Below, piece by piece: positions 23,908 through 31,441 of a DNA stretch of 36,907 bases. Positions within the stretch are counted from its first letter, which is position 1, and each line of letters starts with the position of its first letter. The position numbers and the translations under genes are program-made. Location of the stretch: assembly GCA_021820105.1 (NCBI GenBank), contig JAKAED010000020.1, forward strand, positions 1 through 36,907, in the 5' to 3' direction. The notes under the pieces were generated by a model. The model had not been told where the DNA came from. It made no database searches and saw nothing but the letters and a program-made list of their open reading frames with translations. This stretch comes from Actinomycetes bacterium (GTDB lineage: Bacteria; Actinomycetota; Thermoleophilia; Solirubrobacterales; Solirubrobacteraceae).

Positions 23908-24839
23908 CGTTCCACCTCCTGCATCGCGTCGACCTGCACGGCTCCAAGCGCCACCTCGTAATCGGCAGCGTCAAGTGCGCCGGCCGTGGGCGTGCTGATG
24001 CTGGCCAGCGCAGCGGCAGCGCCCTCCCGCAGGAGTTCCGGGAAGGACCTGCCTGAGCCGAGCCCGCGTGCCAGCGCCGCTGAGAAGGCATCGCCCGCCC
24101 CGATCGGGTTGCCGGCCGCCGGCGGATGCGTCACGCGCCAGCAGTCCCCATTGACGCCGATCGCTCCGTGCTCACCGAGCGTGACCACCACCGAGCCCGC
24201 TCCGAGCGCCCGCAACTCCGCGGCACCGGACAGCACATCGCTGTCCGTGGTCACCTGACGATCGAGCGTCTGTGCGAGTTCAGCTCGGTTGAGCTTGACG
24301 ATCAGCGGCCGCTCCTTGAGCGCCATGCGGAGCGCGGCGCCACGCGCGTCGAGAATCACCTGCACCCCGTGGCGGTTCGCCTGCCGGCAGAGGCCCGCGA
24401 GCGCTCGGTCGGGCGCACCGGGCGGAAGGCTGCCCGCGATCACCAAGGTGCTGATGCCGTCCAGCAACTCAGCGGTGTGGGCCTCAAAGGCGTCCCAGTC
24501 GCGTTCGGTGACAGTTGGCCCCGGCTCGTCAAAGGCCGTCGTGCTGCCGTCCTTCGCGGTCACGGTGACGGTCTGGCGCGGCGCGCCGTCAATCGCAAAA
24601 AGCTTGGACTCGATGCCCGACTGCGCCAGGTCGCTGGTGGCGTCCGCAAGCGCCGACCGTCCGATCACGCCCGTGATCAGCGTCTGCGCACCCAGACTCC
24701 GCAGGCAGCGCGAGACATTCACGCCCTTGCCGCCGGTCTGCGCGTGCGCGCGTGTGACCTTGTGCACCGCGCCGACCTCGAGGTGATCGATCACATAGGT
24801 GCGATCGACCGCGACGTTGGCGGTGACCGTGAGAATCAT
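23904..24839 (-). CDS. PfkB-family hexose-phosphate kinase (FruK/LacC type)
   Basis: A 311-aa ribokinase-fold kinase of the 1-phosphofructokinase/tagatose-6-phosphate kinase group. It opens with ILTVTANVAVDRTY, has the substrate-side signature GGKGVNVSR (36-44), the AGSLPPG segment near 135-141 and the ATP-site signature NPIGAGDAFSAA (244-255) with catalytic Asp250. Position between a SIS-domain gene and an aldolase gene, with 4-nt overlaps on both sides of the kinase gene, suggests that it makes a ketohexose bisphosphate that the DUF2090 protein then cleaves. Tagatose 6-phosphate is my preferred substrate because of the AgaS-like SIS protein; fructose phosphates are the alternative. Confidence 0.92.
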   Translation of the reverse strand: MILTVTANVAVDRTYVIDHLEVGAVHKVTRAHAQTGGKGVNVSRCLRSLGAQTLITGVIGRSALADATSDLAQSGIESKLFAIDGAPRQTVTVTAKDGSTTAFDEPGPTVTERDWDAFEAHTAELLDGISTLVIAGSLPPGAPDRALAGLCRQANRHGVQVILDARGAALRMALKERPLIVKLNRAELAQTLDRQVTTDSDVLSGAAELRALGAGSVVVTLGEHGAIGVNGDCWRVTHPPAAGNPIGAGDAFSAALARGLGSGRSFPELLREGAAAALASISTPTAGALDAADYEVALGAVQVDAMQEVER

Positions 24840-25756
24840 GCGACCGCCCCGACCTTTGCAAGCGCGAGCGCGACAGCTCCGCGCAGGGAAGCGTCGGCGC
24901 CGAAGCGGGCTCGCAGGATCTGCGGTGGAAACGGCACCGCCCTGTTGGTGAGCTCGCGGATCGCCTCGAGCACGCCCGATTCGCCGCGCATGTAGCCACC
25001 GCCGAGCGCGACCACGCTCGGGTTCAAGGCGCTGCAGAGGTTCGCCGTCATCACCGCGATCCCGGTCCAGAGTTCGTCGATGAAGCGGCGGGCGCCGGGG
25101 TCGGTCCGGGCGAGCTCGATTGTGTCGGCGACTGAGGCCGGAAGGCCCTCGCCGGCGAGCCGTCGGGCCGCTCCGGTACCGCCGAACCAGGCCTCGAAGG
25201 GGGCGATACCGTCGATCGCCATGTGCTCCTCAGGGCCGCCACGAAGGAGGCTGTAACCAACCTCACCGGCGGCGCCGTTGGCACCCGTGAGCAGCTCCCC
25301 GCGACAGATGATCCCGGCGGAGATTCCCGACCCGAGATTCAGGTAGATCCCGTCGCTGACATCGCGCAGCGACCCCCAGGTCAGCTCCGCCTGCGCGGCC
25401 ACGTGCACGTCGTTGCCGATCGAGAGGGGGAGGTCGGGGAATGCGCGCTCAACCGCTTCGGGGATCCGCAGCGCGGTCCAGCCCGGCACGTTGGTGGCCA
25501 ACTCGACCCGATCGACATGTGTGTAGCCCATGGTTGAAACGCCGATCGCGCGCACTTGCTGACCGGCGGCGAGCGCCTCGTCGTGCACCCGTTGGGCGAG
25601 CGCGAGCGCGCGCACAAGCACGGACTCCGCGCCCTCAGCGGCCAGCGTGGGAGCGTGGCTCACACGCTGGACCTCGCCGTCTGCAGTGCCGATCCCGGCT
25701 GCCAGCTTGGTCGCACCCATGTCGAGCGCCAGCACCGCTGTCGGGTCCACCGTCAA
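24836..25756 (-). CDS. ROK-family sugar kinase lacking the zinc site
   Basis: A 306-aa ROK protein without a DNA-binding domain, so a kinase rather than a repressor. The phosphate-binding motif is LALDMGATKLAAGI, catalytic Asp116 lies in GNDVHVAAQAE, and GSGISAGII follows. Two family hallmarks are missing: the GEIGH histidine is Tyr168 (GEVGY), and the CxCGxxGCxE zinc motif is absent, replaced by a short region HMAIDGIAPFEAWFGG. Some ROK members lack zinc, so activity is not excluded. TTG (25756) or GTG (25750) may be the start. It lies 4 bp after the SIS gene and overlaps the PfkB gene by ATGA. It could supply the first phosphorylation that PTS would provide in classical aga systems. Confidence 0.88.
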   Translation of the reverse strand: MTVDPTAVLALDMGATKLAAGIGTADGEVQRVSHAPTLAAEGAESVLVRALALAQRVHDEALAAGQQVRAIGVSTMGYTHVDRVELATNVPGWTALRIPEAVERAFPDLPLSIGNDVHVAAQAELTWGSLRDVSDGIYLNLGSGISAGIICRGELLTGANGAAGEVGYSLLRGGPEEHMAIDGIAPFEAWFGGTGAARRLAGEGLPASVADTIELARTDPGARRFIDELWTGIAVMTANLCSALNPSVVALGGGYMRGESGVLEAIRELTNRAVPFPPQILRARFGADASLRGAVALALAKVGAVA

Positions 25757-25760
25757 GTGG

Positions 25761-26648
25761 CTACCGATCCCCCGCCAGCACGACGGAGCGCGAGATGTGG
25801 GGCGGCTGGTCGGGATCGATCCCGCGCAGGTTCACGAGTCCCTCGGCGAAGCGATGGATGCGGACAAGCTCCGCCAGCGGATCGCCCTCGCTCCTGATCA
25901 GGCGCGCACCCGTAGCCCGGATCTGAGCGTCGATCGAGGGCTCTTCCGCGTCCAGGATCCATACGAGGCTGCGCTCGTTGATGGCTGAGATCGGCCCATG
26001 GCGATACTCCATGGTCGCGTAGGCCTCACTCCACGTAGCCAGGATCTCACGGAACTTCAGCGCCGCCTCTTGCGCGAGCGCCATGCCAACGCCGCGACCA
26101 AGGAACACGAACTGCTGGATGTCGGGCGCCCAATCGGGCAACGACTCCGTGAGATGGCGCTCGGCCCGCTTGGCCGAGCGCTCGACGTCCCAGCCGTAGG
26201 CGCCGAGCAGCAGGCTCAGCACCGTTGTGGCAAACCGGGTCTGCACGACCGAGCGCTCGTCGGCAAACGGGAGGTCGAGTTCATCGTTCAGGGTCGGACC
26301 CAGCGGCGACCCCTGCCCACCGGTGATGCCCAACACAGGGGTTCCGTGCGGCAGCGCCCTGACGGCGTCAATGATCTCCGTCGTCGTACCGGAGCGGCTG
26401 ATCGCAATCACCTTCTCCCAGGCGCGACCGGCCGGCACCTCCGAGCCCGGGAAGGCGTCGGTCTCCCCCTTACCCTGACGCTCCCTGTAGATGGCCGCCG
26501 CCTGGGCCACGTAGAGGGAGGTCCCGCATCCGAGGATGCCGACCCGCGAGCCGTCCTCCGGAAGCTTGCTCCTGAGGCCGTCCATCAGCGTTTGTGCCTG
26601 CCGCCAGATCGACGGCTGACTGGCGAGTTCTGTCGAAAAATGCGTCAC
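25761..26648 (-). CDS. SIS-domain sugar isomerase/deaminase, AgaS/FrlB-like
   Basis: A 295-aa protein with two SIS domains. Sugar-phosphate binding elements are GILGCGTSLYVAQAAA, AISRSGTTTEIIDAVRA, ITGGQGSPL and, in the second half, FLGRGVGMALAQEAALKFREI and EYRHGPISAI. The N-terminal ELASQPSIWRQ resembles the EIxQQPxLWxxT opening of AgaS, the galactosamine-6-phosphate deaminase/isomerase; FrlB-type fructosamine-6-phosphate deglycases are the main alternative. No glutamine amidotransferase domain is present, so it is not GlmS. The GTG at 26648 is preferred over an upstream start because the operator-like palindrome lies just ahead of it. First gene of the operon, followed by ROK, PfkB and aldolase genes. 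Confidence 0.85.
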   Translation of the reverse strand: MTHFSTELASQPSIWRQAQTLMDGLRSKLPEDGSRVGILGCGTSLYVAQAAAIYRERQGKGETDAFPGSEVPAGRAWEKVIAISRSGTTTEIIDAVRALPHGTPVLGITGGQGSPLGPTLNDELDLPFADERSVVQTRFATTVLSLLLGAYGWDVERSAKRAERHLTESLPDWAPDIQQFVFLGRGVGMALAQEAALKFREILATWSEAYATMEYRHGPISAINERSLVWILDAEEPSIDAQIRATGARLIRSEGDPLAELVRIHRFAEGLVNLRGIDPDQPPHISRSVVLAGDR

Positions 26649-26668
26649 GGCGCGAAATCTAATCACAA

Positions 26669-26698
26669 CTGCGCAAGCTTTGAACAAATTTTGCGCAG
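26669..26698. promoter_or_regulatory. Operator-like 30-bp inverted repeat at the head of the SIS operon
   Basis: CTGCGCAA (26669-26676) and TTGCGCAG (26691-26698) are perfect inverted copies with a 14-bp AT-rich spacer. The site lies 20-50 bp ahead of the SIS start, where the promoter must be, in a GC-rich genome where such an AT-rich island stands out. The DeoR protein of the operon is the likely ligand; this is inference. Confidence 0.6.
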
Positions 26699-26745
26699 AA
26701 CTCGTGCGCCGACGGCACCGCTGAGAGCAGCGACTCGGCGCGATC

Positions 26746-26767
26746 AGGGGCCTCCCCGGAGGCCCCT
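26746..26767 (-). terminator. Stem-loop terminator of the PP2C gene
   Basis: AGGGGCCTCC and GGAGGCCCCT form a perfect 10-bp GC-rich stem with a 2-nt gap, 3 bases after the PP2C stop. There is no long T-tract, as often in high-GC actinobacteria. Confidence 0.7.
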
Positions 26768-26770
26768 GGA

Positions 26771-27652
26771 TCAGCTCTCCCGTTCCAGGAGAATCGCGGT
26801 CACGTCATCCGACTTGGAGAGTCTCGGGTATCGGACGAGGCTGTCAGGCATGTTCTCCTTGCCGCGAAGCCGGCCGAGGAGGTTGGCAAGGCCATGAGCC
26901 TCTGCGGAACGGATCAGCTGTGATGGCGAGTCCGCCAAAGCAAACGGCTCGATCAGTCGTTCAAAGCCGTCGGTGTAGAGCAGAATGGCCTGGATCTCGG
27001 ACAGCGCGACCCGCTGGGAGACTGTCTCGGCAGCAGCTCTCGGATCCCCTGAGACCACCCAATAGGATCCAGGCGTATTGCTCTCGGCGCGATGCTTTCT
27101 GAGCATCGGGAGGACCGCCTTGAAGGCAGCCTCCTGGTCTCCGTGCTTGCCGAGTTCGGCGGCCAGTGCGTTGGTGGCGGCGCGGTCTCTCGCCGCGAGC
27201 CGTCGGTCTGTGACCATGATGTCCGGCTTTCCGGCGCGGCGGATCACGATTGTGCAGTCGCCCAGGACGGTGGCGGCGACCGCACCAGCATCAACGAGAT
27301 ACACCAGACCGACGGTGCAGGAGAGCGCGTCGGCGGGATCGATCGAGGTCCCGCTGCGCGCCATTTGACGGAGGGCCAGATCGAACATCTGCTCTGCGTC
27401 AGGCGACCGATGGTCTTCCAGCGCGCGCAGTGCGTCAGCCGCGAACTCACCGGGTTCTCCAGCGCGCATCGGGCCGAGCGGACTGGCCCCGTCCGCGACT
27501 CCAACGAAATCCACTCCGACGCGCTTGGCGTCCTGCGTCCGCTGGCGGATGCTGTCCTCCACAGTCGTGCAGCGGAACGGTTGGCCGCCGAGCGTGAGCG
27601 AGAACGGGTCCTGCTCAGAGCCCACTTGAACCGCCCCTACAACGTGATCCAT
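26771..27652 (-). CDS. PP2C-family serine/threonine phosphatase
   Basis: A 293-aa cytosolic protein phosphatase of the PPM type. Metal-binding motifs are VGVADGASPLGP (the DGxG-like site), VLGDCTIVI (the GDS/GDC strand) and, near the C-terminus, ILLYTDGFERL and SDDVTAILLE (the DG and DD sites). It has no membrane segment or sensor domain. The ATG has no Shine-Dalgarno; TATGAT lies just upstream, and a GTG nine codons in follows GGGGCGG, so the true start may be 27625. A hairpin terminator follows the stop, so it is a separate unit from the SIS operon. No kinase partner is in the window. Confidence 0.85.
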   Translation of the reverse strand: MDHVVGAVQVGSEQDPFSLTLGGQPFRCTTVEDSIRQRTQDAKRVGVDFVGVADGASPLGPMRAGEPGEFAADALRALEDHRSPDAEQMFDLALRQMARSGTSIDPADALSCTVGLVYLVDAGAVAATVLGDCTIVIRRAGKPDIMVTDRRLAARDRAATNALAAELGKHGDQEAAFKAVLPMLRKHRAESNTPGSYWVVSGDPRAAAETVSQRVALSEIQAILLYTDGFERLIEPFALADSPSQLIRSAEAHGLANLLGRLRGKENMPDSLVRYPRLSKSDDVTAILLERES

Positions 27653-27822
27653 CGATCATAAGCACGCCCCAGCTGATCGGCCGACGAGATTGACGGCGGG
27701 TGAAAATGCCGCACAAGACTAGACGGGAGATGGCGAGTGGCGAATGCGCTCAGGCCAGAGAACAAGGCTCCCGGGCGCTCGGGTTGAAGGATCCCGACCC
27801 TCGGAGATCCGCGCGGCGCCGG

Positions 27823-28473
27823 CTAATCCAGCGCCAACCGCTCACCGCCCTCGATTGCGCTCAAGAGGACGCTCTGAGGCGGAGCAAGCGGGCACAACCA
27901 GGCAGGGTCGTAGCGACAGGACGGGTGGTAGCTGAAGTTGAAGTCCAATACCAGCCGGTCCCCGACGCTCCCCAGGTCAGCCCCCTTGGCGGTGTCGAGC
28001 AGATAGCGGCCCGCACCGTAGGTCGAGTCACCGGCGGTCGCGTCACGGAACGGAACGAAGATGCCGCCCCCGTACTGCTCCAGCAGCCACACCGCCAGGC
28101 GTCCGCCGAGTGGGTCGGGCAGCTGCACCCAGCCGAGCTGACGCAGGCGGGTCGTCTCCTCAACGGCGGTGGCAACCGAATACGTGGTTGGCGTACTGAC
28201 CGGCACGAGCGGCAGCTCGAAACGCAGGCTGCGGTCATAGGGCCAGTAGGGCAGGCCCGTCACACGCAGCGGGTCGCCCGGCGTCAGTGGACTCTGCGGG
28301 TGCTCCCGAAAGAGACGATCACGACGCTCTCGCCACAGGGCGTGTGCGCGCGCTGCATCGTCGCACCGTCTCACCTCGCGGTAGAGCTCCGCAACCTGGC
28401 GACGCCAATCAAGCAGTGACAGAGCGTCCGACCCCACCGCCACGCGGCCCTGTTCCAGCTCCTCTGAGGACAT
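27823..28473 (-). CDS. DUF1684 protein
   Basis: A 216-aa soluble protein of the DUF1684 family. The diagnostic C-terminal block is LDFNFSYHPSCRYDPAWLCPLAPP followed by VLLSAIEGGERLAL. Upstream are the family segments WRERRDRLFREHPQSPL and PYWPYDRSLRFELPL. A conserved DSTYGAGRYLLD is also visible. The biochemical role of this family is not known to me. I chose the ATG at 28473; the frame is open to 28530. It lies 170 bp ahead of the PP2C gene and 93 bp after the LacI gene on the same strand, with no sign of a shared function. Confidence 0.88.
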   Translation of the reverse strand: MSSEELEQGRVAVGSDALSLLDWRRQVAELYREVRRCDDAARAHALWRERRDRLFREHPQSPLTPGDPLRVTGLPYWPYDRSLRFELPLVPVSTPTTYSVATAVEETTRLRQLGWVQLPDPLGGRLAVWLLEQYGGGIFVPFRDATAGDSTYGAGRYLLDTAKGADLGSVGDRLVLDFNFSYHPSCRYDPAWLCPLAPPQSVLLSAIEGGERLALD

Positions 28474-28566
28474 GAAGGGGGATGCTACGGGTCTGACCGC
28501 CGCAGCTGGCTGTCGCCGCCCACAGCCCAATCTGGTTGTCTGACGATAGGTACCGAGCCAGCCCGA

Positions 28567-29601
28567 TCAACGTCCGGATGCGCGATCCGGCCGTGGCCGC
28601 GGTGGACCGGTCGTCCCGCGGATCACGAGTTTTGTGGGGACGGTGACGGCGCGCTTGATCTCATCGCCCCGGAGCGTGCTTAACACTATCTGCCCGGCGA
28701 TCTCCCCCTGCCCAAGGGCAGGCTGATGGACGGTTGTCAGATCGGTCAGCTCCGCCAGCGGGTGGTCGTCGATACCGATCACGGAAATGTCGCCAGGTAC
28801 CGCAAGCCCCGCCCTGCGGAGACTGCGCATGGCCCCGAGCGCGACCTCATCCGAATGGGCATAGACCGCCGTAGGCGGCTCGCGCAGACTCAAGAGCCTG
28901 TCCATGGCCGCAGCACCTTCAGCACCGCCCCAACGGGTGGTCTCCACGAGCTCAGGATCGGCTTCGATGCCGGCATCAGCCAACGCCGCGAAATATGCCT
29001 GCGAGCGACCGGCCGGGGGCACCGGTTGATCAGGGTCGTAGGTTTCGATCATCGCGATTCGTCTGTGACCCAGGAATGTCAGGTGATCCATGGCCTGACG
29101 TCCCGCGGCGAAGTCGTCTATGCACACGTAGGGATATGAAGCATGCTGACCCCCGGCGGCGATGATCGCAACGCCCATCAATGCCAGCCGGCGTTGCTCC
29201 TCCTCATCGACCGGGAACGCGAGCACAACCACAGCGTCGACCTTGCGCCGAGCAGGTAGCCGCTCAAAGAAGTCGCGCCGGTCGTGAAGGTCGCCCACGT
29301 GGTAGAGCAGGACGTCCATGTCAGCTTCTCGCAGGACCGCTTCCAGCCCCTCAAGCAGCGACGCGAAGAACCAGCGTGAGATGTGCGGGACCACCACGGC
29401 AACGCGGCCGGTCGTGCCGGTGGCAAGACGCGAAGCCTCTGGCGAGACGACGTAGGAGAGCTGCTGCGCGGCCGCAAGCACCCGCTGCCGTGTGTCAGGC
29501 GCAACTCCCGGGGCGTTGCTGAGCGCCCGGGAGGCCGTGGCCATCGAAACCCCGGCCAGCGTTGCGACCTCGGCCATCGTCGGATGATTGTCGCTGCCCA
29601 T
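28567..29601 (-). CDS. LacI-family transcriptional repressor
   Basis: A 344-aa regulator. The N-terminal helix-turn-helix and hinge are PTMAEVATLAGVSMATASRAL and SPEASRLATGTTGRVAVVVP. The C-terminal sugar-binding domain shows VCIDDFAAGRQAMDHL, GHRRIAMI and ISVIGIDDHPLAELTDLTTV, all standard for the family. It is divergent from the ABC/alpha-glucosidase operon. Two perfect LacI-type operators lie directly ahead of its ATG and a third covers the -10 box of the divergent operon, so it very probably represses both itself and that operon. TATGAT ends 8 bp before the ATG, so its mRNA may have little or no leader. Confidence 0.96.
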   Translation of the reverse strand: MGSDNHPTMAEVATLAGVSMATASRALSNAPGVAPDTRQRVLAAAQQLSYVVSPEASRLATGTTGRVAVVVPHISRWFFASLLEGLEAVLREADMDVLLYHVGDLHDRRDFFERLPARRKVDAVVVLAFPVDEEEQRRLALMGVAIIAAGGQHASYPYVCIDDFAAGRQAMDHLTFLGHRRIAMIETYDPDQPVPPAGRSQAYFAALADAGIEADPELVETTRWGGAEGAAAMDRLLSLREPPTAVYAHSDEVALGAMRSLRRAGLAVPGDISVIGIDDHPLAELTDLTTVHQPALGQGEIAGQIVLSTLRGDEIKRAVTVPTKLVIRGTTGPPRPRPDRASGR

Positions 29602-29615
29602 CGCGGACGATCATA

Positions 29616-29653
29616 TTGCAAACGCTTCCAAGAAATTTTGCAAGCGTTTCCAA
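29616..29653. promoter_or_regulatory. Tandem LacI-type operators (O1, O2) at the lacI-type promoter
   Basis: TTGCAAACGCTTCCAA (29616-29631) and TTGCAAGCGTTTCCAA (29638-29653) each fit TTGNAANCGNTTNCAA, the LacI/CcpA-like palindrome with central CG. They start 22 bp apart, about two helical turns, on the same face. They cover the promoter region of the repressor gene. Confidence 0.85.
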
Positions 29654-29757
29654 TCACATTCTCAGTGCCCGCACAGGAACTACGTCTCCGCAAACCGGCC
29701 GCTGAGAGCGGCTCGGAAACAGGTCATGAAGAACGAGATATTCACCGTGTTGGGCTC

Positions 29758-29781
29758 CTGTTAGCCGATTTTTACTAACAG
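29758..29781. promoter_or_regulatory. 7-bp inverted repeat in the divergent region
   Basis: CTGTTAG (29758-29764) and CTAACAG (29775-29781) flank 10 AT-rich bases. It does not match the LacI operators and lies between them and the SBP promoter. It could bind a second regulator such as the GntR protein, or form a hairpin ending a short lacI-antisense transcript. Confidence 0.4.
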
Positions 29782-29904
29782 TTGCCTAACCGATGGACCG
29801 GGTTGCAGCTGTTTTGGCCTATCGCCCAGGGCGGCGCCCTCTTGGGCCCACCAAATACACTCGACGGCCACGGGTCGGATGCGACGAGATCCCTAAACAA
29901 CCCC

Positions 29905-29945
29905 TTGACACGCAACTTGTACTCACTTACTGTAAGCGTTTCCAA
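29905..29945 (+). promoter_or_regulatory. Sigma70 promoter of the alpha-glucoside operon with overlapping LacI operator O3
   Basis: TTGACA (29905-29910), a 17-bp spacer and TACTGT (29928-29933) form a near-consensus promoter. CTGTAAGCGTTTCCAA (29930-29945) overlaps the -10 box and start site and matches O2 in its last 12 bases. Bound repressor would block RNA polymerase directly. The leader before the ATG is about 55 bases. Confidence 0.85.
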
Positions 29946-29996
29946 AGGCTTGGGGCAGTTCTCAGAGCCGCAACACAACAGTTAGGAAGGGGAGAG

Positions 29997-31337
29997 ATGA
30001 ACAAAGAGACGCGCTCCGTGTCTCGATCCTCCGTTGGAGGTCGTCGGCGCGTAGCCAGCCGTATGGCTGTGTTGTTGTCAGTTGCCACAGGGGTCGCCGG
30101 ATTTGCAGCAACCGGTGCGTCCGCCTCGTCCGCACCGGTCACGATCAAGATGTTTTCCGGATCGGGCCTTGCCAAGGTCAACCAGGCGCTCGCAACGGCG
30201 TTCAACAAGTCCCAGCACGGCGTCAAGGTTGTGCTGCTGACTGTCCCCGATGCCGACTACAACACTGCGCTTCCGCGAGATCTCCAGTCAAGCGCCGGCC
30301 CTGACGTGGCCGCCCCGGCCGCGCTGGTCCAGGAGGTTGCAGACCATCAGCTGCTCAACCTCAACAGCTACGCAAAGCAGTACGGATGGACCAAGAAGTT
30401 CTCCAAGCAGGCGCTGGCCCCCGGTCGCGTCAACGCCCACGGCGTGATCGGAACCAACGGTTCGCTCTACATGGCGGGTGGCCAGGCAGGGGTTGTGACC
30501 GGCATCTTCTACAACCGGGCGCTGCTGGCCAAGCTGAACCTGACGGTTCCCAAGACCCTGGCTCAGTTCGGTGCTGATCTGAAGGCCGCCAAGGCAGCAG
30601 GCATCACACCGATCGTCGCCTCCAACGCCGACGGCCTGACGGGTCACCTCTTCGACATGCTCCTTGGCGACTACATGGGCGCCCGGAAGATCGACAACGT
30701 GATCAACAACGTCCCGGGCTCAACGGTCAACACGCCGGGGGCTGTGGCAGCCGCGAACCAACTGGCCTCTTGGATGTCCGCCGGATACTTCAACTCGGAC
30801 GCCAACGCGATCCAGCAGACACAGTCCTACCAGGAGTTCGGCGCCGGCAACGGGCTGTTCTTCATCAGCGGCTCCTGGATCGAGAGCGGCGGCAACTTCC
30901 CGGCCTCATTCCAGTACGGGATGATGCCGTTCCCGCCGCTGCACGCCGGTGGCCCGTACTCCGCGATGGAGAGCAACGCCCTGGCATTTGCGATCTCGGC
31001 CAAGTCGAAGCACCAGGCCCAGGCAGCCGAGTTCCTGAACTGGCTCGGCTCACGCAAGGCCGCCAAGGTGTACGTGAAGGTCGGAGGCGGCAACGCACTT
31101 GGACTGGCAAAGATCACAGCGCCGTCCTTGAGCGCCTCACTCACAAAGCAGACGGAGAACATCTACCAGCTCGTGCAGAAGGACAACGGCGTGCTCAACT
31201 GGTTGCAGAACCAGGGCACCACCGTGAACGCCGACTATCCTCCGCAGCTCCAGCTGCTGATGGCCGGTAAGACAACTGGCTCGGCGCTGATTCAGAAGCT
31301 CGAGTCCGACGTTCAGGCTGACCGCCAGGCGGCCTAG
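29997..31337 (+). CDS. ABC sugar importer solute-binding protein (family 1)
   Basis: A 446-aa extracytoplasmic binding protein. The ATG follows AGGAAGGGGAG, and promoter and operator lie upstream, so the longer open frame to 29793 is rejected. The N-terminus is a long basic export signal (RRRVASRMAVLLSVATGVAGF, split here by about 20 basic residues before the hydrophobic core) with a cleavage region near GASASSAP. No lipobox and no cysteine are present. The mature protein shows SBP family-1 features: KMFSGSGLAKVNQALATAFNK, YNRALLAKLNLTVPKTLAQF, AFAISAKSKHQAQAAEFLNWL. First gene of the LacI-controlled operon; with a GH13 glucosidase downstream, the ligand is likely an alpha-glucoside or malto-oligosaccharide. 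Confidence 0.95.
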   Translation: MNKETRSVSRSSVGGRRRVASRMAVLLSVATGVAGFAATGASASSAPVTIKMFSGSGLAKVNQALATAFNKSQHGVKVVLLTVPDADYNTALPRDLQSSAGPDVAAPAALVQEVADHQLLNLNSYAKQYGWTKKFSKQALAPGRVNAHGVIGTNGSLYMAGGQAGVVTGIFYNRALLAKLNLTVPKTLAQFGADLKAAKAAGITPIVASNADGLTGHLFDMLLGDYMGARKIDNVINNVPGSTVNTPGAVAAANQLASWMSAGYFNSDANAIQQTQSYQEFGAGNGLFFISGSWIESGGNFPASFQYGMMPFPPLHAGGPYSAMESNALAFAISAKSKHQAQAAEFLNWLGSRKAAKVYVKVGGGNALGLAKITAPSLSASLTKQTENIYQLVQKDNGVLNWLQNQGTTVNADYPPQLQLLMAGKTTGSALIQKLESDVQADRQAA

Positions 31338-31357
31338 CCTCAAAGCAGCCTGCGACA

Positions 31358-31388
31358 GTGACGGCCCCGCGAACGGCGGGGCCGTCAC
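31358..31388 (+). other. Intra-operon 13-bp stem-loop after the binding-protein gene
   Basis: GTGACGGCCCCGC and GCGGGGCCGTCAC form a perfect 13-bp stem with a 5-nt loop (GAACG), 20 bases after the binding-protein stop and 53 bases before the permease ATG. There is no T-tract. It matches in stem length, loop length and position the hairpin of the other ABC operon. Confidence 0.75.
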
Positions 31389-31441
31389 TCAGCAGCCGAG
31401 CGCAGCGCGGCTTCCTGCAAGACCCCGTCCACTCCGTCTCC

